This document shows positions 6,253-12,523 of a stretch of DNA of 60,016 nucleotides, one piece after another. Made by a program: the position numbers and the translations under genes. The stretch is taken from NCBI GenBank assembly GCA_964504075.1, contig CAZDCT010000001.1, forward strand, positions 1 through 60,016, read 5' to 3'. This DNA comes from JAHJCL01 sp964504075 (lineage in GTDB: Bacteria > Patescibacteriota > Minisyncoccia > Minisyncoccales > DG-74-3). Position 1 is the stretch's first letter, and each line of letters opens with the position of its first letter. The notes beneath the pieces were generated by a model. The model searched no databases. It worked only from the letters and a program-made list of their open reading frames with translations, and was not told the DNA's origin.

Positions 6253-8888
6253 ATAGCTTGTTTTTTAATAATAAAATGATGTTTGGTAATTTCGATTAAA
6301 ATAAGTTCTGCTAAGCCTAAACCGATAATAATAGACCACTCATAAGACCCAAGGGCAACGGTTTTTAATAAGGCTTGAAAGGGTGGTAAATAGATTGCAA
6401 AAACAAGCATTAATATTCCAACAAGAACAGATATGTTTAAAAATTTATTTGAAAAAATGTTCATCTGCCAAAGGTTTTTTCTTAAGCTTTTGCAAGCAAA
6501 AACAAATAAAAGAGAATCTACAGCTAGAGCTGCAAAGACCATAGTTCTTACGTATATAATGTCTTGAGTTTTTTGCCAGAACCACCAGAATAAACCCAAA
6601 AGTATTAAATCGCTTATAATGCCAATAATGAAAATAATTGTTTTCATTTCCTGAGTTAATAATGGCGCATTGCGTTTTCTTGGAGGTTTTAGCATAATGT
6701 CTTTCTCTTTTGGCTCAAAAGCCAAAGCAATATCTGGTAACCCATCTTCAATCAAATTAACCCACAAAATCTGAGCAGCGCTAACTGGTAAAGGTAATCC
6801 CAGCATAATACCTCCACCAATTAAAATAGTTTCAGTAAAAGAATCAGTAAGCAGATAAGTGATAATTTTACGAATGTTGTCTAATATCTTTCTTCCTTCT
6901 TCAACAGCATTAACAATAATAGAAAAATTATCATTTAAAAGGACTAAATCAGCAATTTCTTTAGCAACATCAGTTCCTGAACCCAGGACCATTCCAATAT
7001 CTGCTTTTTTTAAAGCAGGAGCATCATTGACACCGTCGCCTGTCATGGCCACCACGTCTCCTCTGTTTTGCCAATTTTCCACTATTCTCATTTTATGTTT
7101 TGGCTCTACTCTGGCATAAATAGAGATGTGCTTAATTATCTTTTGAAACTGTTCGTCTGAAAGACTATCCAAATCTTTTCCCTCTATGATGTTTTCTTTT
7201 TTTACAGGTAAACCAATTTCTTTAGCCACTGCCTTGGCTGTTAATTTGTGGTCTCCAGTAACAATAATTATTCTGATGCCTGCACGTTTGCATATTCTAA
7301 TTGATTTTTTAACCTCTTTTCTCAAAGGATCTTTCAGGCCAATTAGACCAGTAAAAACCAAATCTTGACATGTCTTTTCTATTATTTCTTCTTTTGAAAG
7401 ATTATTAATTTCTTTATAAGCAGTAGCAACAACTCTTTGTCCTTTGCCAGTAAGCTCGTTTAATTTTTCTTTTATTTTTTCACTTCTCAATTCAGTCAAT
7501 CCTTTCTTATCCTTATTAACTTCTATATACTTTGAAAGTTCTAATATTTTTTCTGGTGCCCCGCAAACAAATAAAATTCCTTGTTTTTCATTAATTTTAT
7601 ATAAATTAGCAAGATATTTATGAATCGGATCAAAGGGCATTTCTTGAATCTTTTCAAGCCCTTCTTGTTCTTTTTTTATATTCACACCAAACTCAATTGC
7701 ACCTAAAAGCAGTGCTTTATCAGTTGGCCTTCCTCGTACAACCCAATCTTTTTTAGGTTCTTTAGGATTTTCAATAAAAGCTTCATTACACAAAGCAACT
7801 ATTTTGAGAACTGATAAAGGATTATTTTTTTCATTTTCTATTATATGGCCTCCGCTTAAAACTTGAGCCACTTTCATTTTACCTTCGGTTAAAGTACCTG
7901 TTTTATCTGTGGCAATTATAGATGTGCTTCCTAGGGTTTCAGCTGAGGCTAATTTTCTGACCAAACCTTGTTTTTTTAAGATTTTTTGCATACCTAAAGC
8001 CAAAACAACTGTTATGCAAACAGGTAATCCTTCAGGAATAGCAGCTACAGCCACTGCTATAGAGATAATAAACATTTCGTTGAAATCCCTACCCTTAATA
8101 ATTCCTTCAGCAAAAATAAAAAGACAGATAAAAACAATGATGAAACCAATGACTTTTGAGAAATGGGCTACTTTTTCTTGATAGGGAGTTTGTTCTTCTT
8201 TTGTTTCTTTTACCATTTGGGTAATTTTTCCGATTTCTGTCTGAATTCCTGTTTCTGTAATAACGATTTTTGCTTTTCCATCTTCAACCACTGTTCCCAT
8301 ATAAACCATATTGTCTCTATCAGCTAATGATGTTTTTTCTGAAAGAGTAGCAACAGTTTTATTGGCAGGTAGCCACTCTCCTGTTAGGGTCATTTCATTA
8401 ATTTTAAGATTATATGATTCAATAATTCTACCATCTGCTGGAACTTTATCTCCGGGATGCAAAATAACTATATCTCCTGGCGTTAATTCTTCAGAATTAA
8501 TCAGTTTAAAATTTCCATCTCTTAAGACCTGGGCAAAAGACTTAGCTATTTTTTTGAGCTCTCTTAGTGCTTGTGATGCTTTGTTTTCTTGAAAAAAACC
8601 AACAAAAACATTAACAATAGCTGCTCCAAAAATAATGATTGAGTCCCCATATTCTTTTAAAAATAAAGTAACAAACCCTGCAATTAAAAGAATATAAATC
8701 AAAGGGCTTTTGAATTGCCTTAAAAAAATTTTAATCCCAGAGAAAGTTATTTCCTCAGGAAGTGAATTCTTGCCGAATTCTTTCTGACGTATACTGATTT
8801 CTTCTTGACTCAGTCCTTTCTTGAGATTTGTTTTTAAGATTCTAATTACCTCTTTGGTTGATAAATTGTGCCAAAAAATTCCAGCCAT
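6249..8888 (-). CDS. P-type Ca2+-transporting ATPase (P2A-like)
   Basis: The product has 879 residues, full length for a P2-type pump. In order: N-terminal cation-ATPase domain; TGE actuator motif near residue 169; IPEGLP in M4 (about 284-289); DKTGTLT with phosphorylated Asp328; IIIVTGDHKLTA; MTGDGVNDAPALKKADIG; and a six-helix C-terminal region. M5 keeps a glutamate (DSFTETI), and M6 reads VNLIEDGLPD where SERCA-type pumps have VNLVTDGLPA. Asn and Asp are kept, but Thr is replaced by Glu. This supports divalent cation export with somewhat altered ligands. It has its own promoter 6 bases before ATG (leaderless) and overlaps the exchanger gene. Confidence 0.93.
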   Translation of the reverse strand: MAGIFWHNLSTKEVIRILKTNLKKGLSQEEISIRQKEFGKNSLPEEITFSGIKIFLRQFKSPLIYILLIAGFVTLFLKEYGDSIIIFGAAIVNVFVGFFQENKASQALRELKKIAKSFAQVLRDGNFKLINSEELTPGDIVILHPGDKVPADGRIIESYNLKINEMTLTGEWLPANKTVATLSEKTSLADRDNMVYMGTVVEDGKAKIVITETGIQTEIGKITQMVKETKEEQTPYQEKVAHFSKVIGFIIVFICLFIFAEGIIKGRDFNEMFIISIAVAVAAIPEGLPVCITVVLALGMQKILKKQGLVRKLASAETLGSTSIIATDKTGTLTEGKMKVAQVLSGGHIIENEKNNPLSVLKIVALCNEAFIENPKEPKKDWVVRGRPTDKALLLGAIEFGVNIKKEQEGLEKIQEMPFDPIHKYLANLYKINEKQGILFVCGAPEKILELSKYIEVNKDKKGLTELRSEKIKEKLNELTGKGQRVVATAYKEINNLSKEEIIEKTCQDLVFTGLIGLKDPLRKEVKKSIRICKRAGIRIIIVTGDHKLTAKAVAKEIGLPVKKENIIEGKDLDSLSDEQFQKIIKHISIYARVEPKHKMRIVENWQNRGDVVAMTGDGVNDAPALKKADIGMVLGSGTDVAKEIADLVLLNDNFSIIVNAVEEGRKILDNIRKIITYLLTDSFTETILIGGGIMLGLPLPVSAAQILWVNLIEDGLPDIALAFEPKEKDIMLKPPRKRNAPLLTQEMKTIIFIIGIISDLILLGLFWWFWQKTQDIIYVRTMVFAALAVDSLLFVFACKSLRKNLWQMNIFSNKFLNISVLVGILMLVFAIYLPPFQALLKTVALGSYEWSIIIGLGLAELILIEITKHHFIIKKQAI

Positions 8889-8894
8889 TTATGC

Positions 8895-8900
8895 ATTATA
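8895..8900 (-). promoter_or_regulatory. -10 element (TATAAT) of the Ca2+-ATPase operon, leaderless
   Basis: A consensus -10 on the minus strand ends exactly 6 bases before ATG (8886-8888). A weak -35 candidate (TTCAAA) lies 17 bases upstream, inside the tRNA-Glu terminator. Transcription would start at or next to the A of ATG. Confidence 0.6.
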
Positions 8901-8906
8901 CACGAA

Positions 8907-8930
8907 AAAGAACTTCGTTTGAAGTTCTTT
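8907..8930 (-). terminator. Terminator of tRNA-Glu
   Basis: A 10-bp perfect stem (AAAGAACTTC / GAAGTTCTTT) with a 4-base loop begins 5 bases after the tRNA 3' end on the minus strand. It is followed by TT and the Ca2+-ATPase promoter. Confidence 0.75.
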
Positions 8931-8935
8931 GCGTG

Positions 8936-9008
8936 TGGCCCCAACGGGAATCGAACCCGTGTTCCCAGCTTGAGAAGCTGATGTCCTTGGCCACTAGACG
9001 ATGGGGCC
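8936..9008 (-). tRNA. tRNA-Glu (anticodon CTC)
   Basis: A complete 73-nt cloverleaf. The acceptor GGCCCCA pairs with TGGGGCC. The anticodon loop TTCTCAA gives CTC, and the T loop is GGTTCGATTCC. The discriminator is A and no CCA is encoded, so the tail must be added by a CCA-adding enzyme. It sits between ftsI and the Ca2+-ATPase with a terminator directly behind it. Confidence 0.95.
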
Positions 9009-9049
9009 CTTTTTACATGCTATCAGATTAATATCTTTTTTCAATAATA

Positions 9050-10663
9050 TTATTCGTAATCAGGAGGGATTTGTTGGTAATTGACAATGTATTCTGATAG
9101 TTTATGAAAAACTGGCAATGCTGAATATTCAGCAGTTTTAGTTTTTGGCTTATCAAGCTTGACCAAAATCAAGACCTTAGGATCAAAAGCAGGAAGCCAA
9201 CCAATAAAGCTTTGTCTGGTTTCTTCTGAATAACCTTTTTTTTCTTGGTAAGGAATAAGAGCGGTTCCAGTTTTACCAGCAATATAATAGCCAGGAATTT
9301 GAGCTTGCCTGGCAAATCCTTTTTCAATTACATTAACCAACATTGCTGTTAATTGACGGGCTACTTTTTGAGAAATTATTGAATCTGATGTAACTTCAGT
9401 TTCTTTTTTTTCAATCATTTTTCCGTTTTGCCAAATTTCATCTACTAGATATGGTTGAATCAATTTTCCACCATTAGCCAGAACGCAATAGGCTCTGACT
9501 AACTGAATTGGTGTCATTTCAATACCCTGTCCATAAGAAGCAGTAGCAAAGTTTATTTCATATCCCTTTTTTAATTCTTTGTTTTCAGAAGAAACTTCCC
9601 TTAGGTCTATTCCTGTTTTTTCAAAGAAACCAAATTTTTCAAGATACTCCAAAAACACATTATCACCAATTTGCCTTTCAGCAAAAACAGCTCCAGTGTT
9701 GACTGATTTTTCTAAAACTTCTGTCATTGGTATTTCTCCATAAACCCTTTGTTCATAATTATAAATAGGCCAACCTCCGATATTAACCACGCCACTATCA
9801 ACATAGGTAGTTTCAGGAGTTATTTTCTCCTCATTAAGAGCAGTAGCAAAAGTAATTGCTTTTAAGACAGAACCTGGTTCAAAAACCTTTTGAGTAACGC
9901 TGTTTTGGAAAATATCTAAGTCGCCCATAAGAGCAAATTCTTTATACTGATTAGGATTAAAATTAGGAAAATTTGCTAAAGCTAAAATTTTTCCAGAATT
10001 AGGCTCAATAACTATAATTTGACCTGATTCAATTTCTAAATTGTCTTTAGCTTCAGCTAATAATTGCTCAGCCATAAACTGAATTTTATAATCTAAGGTT
10101 AAAATAAGGTCACTTCCCTTGGATCCAGCCTTACCCCCTAATATTTCATTATAATATTCTTCTAGTCCATATTGACCGCTATCTCCTCCACCCAAAAATC
10201 CAATTAATTGAGAAGCTAAAGATTCTTGGGGATAATACCTGCCTTTTTCAATATCTAAGTAAACACCATCTAAATTAGAAGCACTTAAAAGTTCTGCTTC
10301 TTTTTCGTTGAGTTTGTCTTTTATAATTACGTATGATTTGTTTGTTTCAAGTCTTTCTAAAATAGAATTTTCTGATAAATCAAGGATTTGACTTAGCTTT
10401 TCAGCAGTTTCTTTAAAGTTTTTAATCTCTTTAGGAAGAGCCCAGGCCAAAGGCCAATTTTTATTGATAGCTAAAGATTCCTTATTGTTAAAAAAAATCT
10501 CTCCTCTTTCAGTTTGATCACTTCCAGGGAGGATATGAAGTCCCTGAGACAAAGCTTTGTATAAATCCCCTTTCCTTATCTGAATATCAATTAAGCGGCC
10601 GATTAAAGCCGCTGAGAAAAGAACAAGCATTAAAAAAACAAAAAGAAGTTTAAAACCCTTCAT
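9050..10663 (-). CDS. ftsI: Peptidoglycan D,D-transpeptidase FtsI / penicillin-binding protein 2
   Basis: The product has 537 residues. An N-terminal signal anchor (about 5-22) is followed by a PBP dimerisation domain (about 45-180, with RGEIFFNN and the RYYPQ segment). The transpeptidase domain has all three catalytic motifs: SVLK with nucleophile Ser265, SVN at 320-322, and KTG at 464-466. It cross-links septal peptidoglycan outside the cytoplasmic membrane. It overlaps the preceding FtsL-like gene by 14 bases and belongs to the mraZ-rsmH-ftsL-ftsI cluster. No PASTA domains are present. The usual mur genes do not follow; the operon ends here next to tRNA-Glu. Confidence 0.94.
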   Translation of the reverse strand: MKGFKLLFVFLMLVLFSAALIGRLIDIQIRKGDLYKALSQGLHILPGSDQTERGEIFFNNKESLAINKNWPLAWALPKEIKNFKETAEKLSQILDLSENSILERLETNKSYVIIKDKLNEKEAELLSASNLDGVYLDIEKGRYYPQESLASQLIGFLGGGDSGQYGLEEYYNEILGGKAGSKGSDLILTLDYKIQFMAEQLLAEAKDNLEIESGQIIVIEPNSGKILALANFPNFNPNQYKEFALMGDLDIFQNSVTQKVFEPGSVLKAITFATALNEEKITPETTYVDSGVVNIGGWPIYNYEQRVYGEIPMTEVLEKSVNTGAVFAERQIGDNVFLEYLEKFGFFEKTGIDLREVSSENKELKKGYEINFATASYGQGIEMTPIQLVRAYCVLANGGKLIQPYLVDEIWQNGKMIEKKETEVTSDSIISQKVARQLTAMLVNVIEKGFARQAQIPGYYIAGKTGTALIPYQEKKGYSEETRQSFIGWLPAFDPKVLILVKLDKPKTKTAEYSALPVFHKLSEYIVNYQQIPPDYE

Positions 10664-10958
10664 TTGTTTTAACTACCGATGGTTCTAAGATTTGAATATA
10701 TTTTACTTGATTTGCTTTCTTGAAATTTTTGTTTTGAAGATAATCTTCAATATTCTTAAGAGAGGTTGAGCGAGCTAGGTTAATTTCTAAACCTTCTCTA
10801 CTGCCTGAAAGTTGACTCAATTTGTTTTGACAATCATTAATTGTAAAAATGTCTCGAGCAAAATAATTGACTTGTAAAACAAGAGAAAATAAAAGGAAAA
10901 ATAGAGAAACAAAAGATAAAGTCCAGAAAGTTTTTGAGTGAGTGAGAGTATATTGCAT
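10650..10958 (-). CDS. ftsL: FtsL-like cell division protein
   Basis: The product has 102 residues: a short cytoplasmic N-terminus, one transmembrane helix (about 13-34) and an extracytoplasmic region with heptad-like leucines (INDCQNKLSQL, then LEINLARSTSL). This is the build of FtsL, which pairs with FtsB and activates FtsI/FtsW at the septum. Sequence conservation in this family is too low for certainty. The call rests mainly on its position between rsmH and ftsI and on its topology. It starts 10 bases after rsmH and overlaps ftsI by 14 bases. Confidence 0.7.
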   Translation of the reverse strand: MQYTLTHSKTFWTLSFVSLFFLLFSLVLQVNYFARDIFTINDCQNKLSQLSGSREGLEINLARSTSLKNIEDYLQNKNFKKANQVKYIQILEPSVVKTNEGF

Positions 10959-10968
10959 GATTTATTTT

Positions 10969-11856
10969 TTATATTTTTATTGCTGCCCTTAGCTTGGCGC
11001 TACGCGACCTGGCATTAATTTTAATTTCCTCATCATCCGCTCTAATTGGTTTTTTAGTATTAATTTGTAAAACTTGTTTTTGCGCCTGCTCTCTTAAGAA
11101 ATTTTTAACAATTCTGTCTTCGAATGAATGGAACGAAATGACCACTATTCTCCCGCCTGGTTTTAAAATTTCAATTGCTTGGGGTAAAACTTTAATCAAA
11201 TTATTTAATTCATCATTTACAGCAATTCTTAGAGCCTGAAAGGTTTTGGTGGCAAAATGAATTCTGCGATGTTGATACCAGACCGGAACTACTTTCTTTA
11301 TAATTTGGACTAATTGAGAAGTTTTTTTTATCGCTATTGTTTTTCTTGTCTTAACAATCTCTTGTGATATTTTTTTAGCAAACCTTTCTTCTCCATATTC
11401 TTTTAAAATTTGCTCTATTTCTTTTTGTGAATATTCATTTACAATCTTATCTGCAGTTAAATAATTTTGAGCCCCATATCTCATGTCTAGACTTTCTTGT
11501 TTTTGAAAAGAAAATCCTCTTTCTGATTTTTCTAAATGCCAGCTGGACATTCCCAGGTCAAGCAATATTCCTGAAACTGGGTCAAACTTTTGTTCTTTAA
11601 CAATATTCTTTAGGTTTGTAAAATTATCACAAACAAGAACTATTCTTTCTTTAAATCTTGTTTCAAGATTTAGTTCACAGTTTTCAATTTGTTTTAAGTC
11701 TTGATCTATGCCCAATACTTTACCTTTAGGACCATTCTTCTCAAGAATTGCTAGAGTATGACTCCCCTCTCCAATGGTGGCATCAATAAAGTTTTCATTA
11801 GGTTCTGGTTTAAGAAAACTTAGAACCTCTTTTTTAAGAACAGGTGTATGAATCAT
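10969..11856 (-). CDS. rsmH: 16S rRNA (cytosine-1402 N4)-methyltransferase RsmH
   Basis: The product has 295 residues. It opens HTPVLKKEVLSFL; the SAM-binding motif is IDATIGEGSHTLAIL, followed by LGIDQD. Family segments GILLDLGMSSWHLE, RGFSFQ, LDMRY and RIHFATKTFQALRIAVNDEL are present, with GGRIVVISFHSFEDRIVK near the end. It methylates the P-site base C1402. It lies 7 bases downstream of mraZ in the standard division-cluster order and is co-transcribed from the mraZ promoter. Confidence 0.96.
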   Translation of the reverse strand: MIHTPVLKKEVLSFLKPEPNENFIDATIGEGSHTLAILEKNGPKGKVLGIDQDLKQIENCELNLETRFKERIVLVCDNFTNLKNIVKEQKFDPVSGILLDLGMSSWHLEKSERGFSFQKQESLDMRYGAQNYLTADKIVNEYSQKEIEQILKEYGEERFAKKISQEIVKTRKTIAIKKTSQLVQIIKKVVPVWYQHRRIHFATKTFQALRIAVNDELNNLIKVLPQAIEILKPGGRIVVISFHSFEDRIVKNFLREQAQKQVLQINTKKPIRADDEEIKINARSRSAKLRAAIKI

Positions 11857-11863
11857 TAAATTA

Positions 11864-12295
11864 TTAAATTCCCAAATCTTTTAAATTAGAAGCTAAGTCT
11901 CCTACATTCTTTTCCATTTTTGCCTTATACTCATTCCATTTTTTAGAATCCCAAATCTCTAATCTATTAAAAAGTCCGCAAACTACTGCATTTTTTTTAA
12001 GACCAGCATATTTTTTTAAATATTCTGGGATAAGAATTCTACCCAATTTATCCAGAGCGACCTCCATTGCTCCTGCTAACATAATTCTTGAGAATCCCCT
12101 AGCGTCAGCTTGACTAACGGGTAGCTTACCCAGCTTATCAGACATTATTTTCCATTCTTTTTGAGGATAAACAACTAAACAATTTTCAAAACCGCGGGTA
12201 ATAACCACTGCTTTGCCCAACTCTTTTCTAAATTTAGCTGGAAGGGCCAATCTTTTTTTAGTATCAATTGTATGGCTGTATTCTCCAATAAACAT
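11864..12295 (-). CDS. mraZ: Transcriptional regulator MraZ
   Basis: The product has 143 residues from the ATG at 12295, giving the canonical opening MFIGEYSHTIDTKKRLALP. An in-frame TTG four codons upstream is possible but lies in the operator-like repeats, so I prefer the ATG. Two AbrB-like MraZ half-domains are visible: one with KKRLALPAKFRKEL, the other with LDKLGRILIPEYLKKYAGL. MraZ forms rings and represses its own division cluster. The DNA just upstream carries TGGAT boxes at 10-bp spacing that fit an MraZ operator. Confidence 0.95.
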   Translation of the reverse strand: MFIGEYSHTIDTKKRLALPAKFRKELGKAVVITRGFENCLVVYPQKEWKIMSDKLGKLPVSQADARGFSRIMLAGAMEVALDKLGRILIPEYLKKYAGLKKNAVVCGLFNRLEIWDSKKWNEYKAKMEKNVGDLASNLKDLGI

Positions 12296-12296
12296 A

Positions 12297-12347
12297 GTTA
12301 TCCACAAGCTTTAGGGGTTTTACCATAGTTATCCACAATTATCCACC
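12297..12347 (-). promoter_or_regulatory. MraZ-type operator boxes overlapping DnaA-box-like sequences
   Basis: On the minus strand, boxes TGGAT, TGGAT and TGGTA are separated by 5-base spacers. This gives a 10-bp period like the TGGGN-N5 operators described for MraZ. A further TGGAT lies directly before the mraZ ATG. On the plus strand the same bases give two perfect TTATCCACA DnaA-box sequences (12298-12306 and 12329-12337) and one TTATCCACC (12339-12347). Another TTTTCCACA is at 12428-12436. The two readings cannot be separated by sequence alone. Confidence 0.55.
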
Positions 12348-12355
12348 TCATATTC

Positions 12356-12385
12356 TTTATATCCCACTTGATAGCACTTAGTCAA
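12356..12385 (-). promoter_or_regulatory. Promoter of the mraZ-rsmH-ftsL-ftsI cluster
   Basis: Minus strand TTGACT (12380-12385), 18-base spacer, TATAAA (12356-12361). The predicted start lies around 12349, so the repeated TGGAT boxes at 12297-12347 lie in the leader just downstream, well placed for autorepression. Confidence 0.65.
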
Positions 12386-12470
12386 CCCTTTTTTCCCACC
12401 ATTAAAAATCCCGATAAAATCAAATACTTTTCCACAAAAAACTCACAGTTGATCTATCTAGTTAAAACAA

Positions 12471-12493
12471 AAAAGCCCATTTACAGGGATTTT
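12471..12493 (-). terminator. Probable terminator of the Clp-like operon
   Basis: Minus strand hairpin AAAATCCC / GGGCTTTT with one T-C mismatch and a 7-base loop, followed by TTGTTTT. It lies about 30 bases after the Clp-like gene stop. The stem is weak in GC. Confidence 0.5.
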
Positions 12494-12523
12494 AAATAAA
12501 CACTTAAAACTAATTACTTAATG

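Noticed and set aside
12297..12436. Firm call of the replication origin
   Set aside because: DnaA-box-like sequences coincide with an MraZ-operator pattern, dnaA is not adjacent and GC skew cannot be judged from this window. Kept as a finding only.
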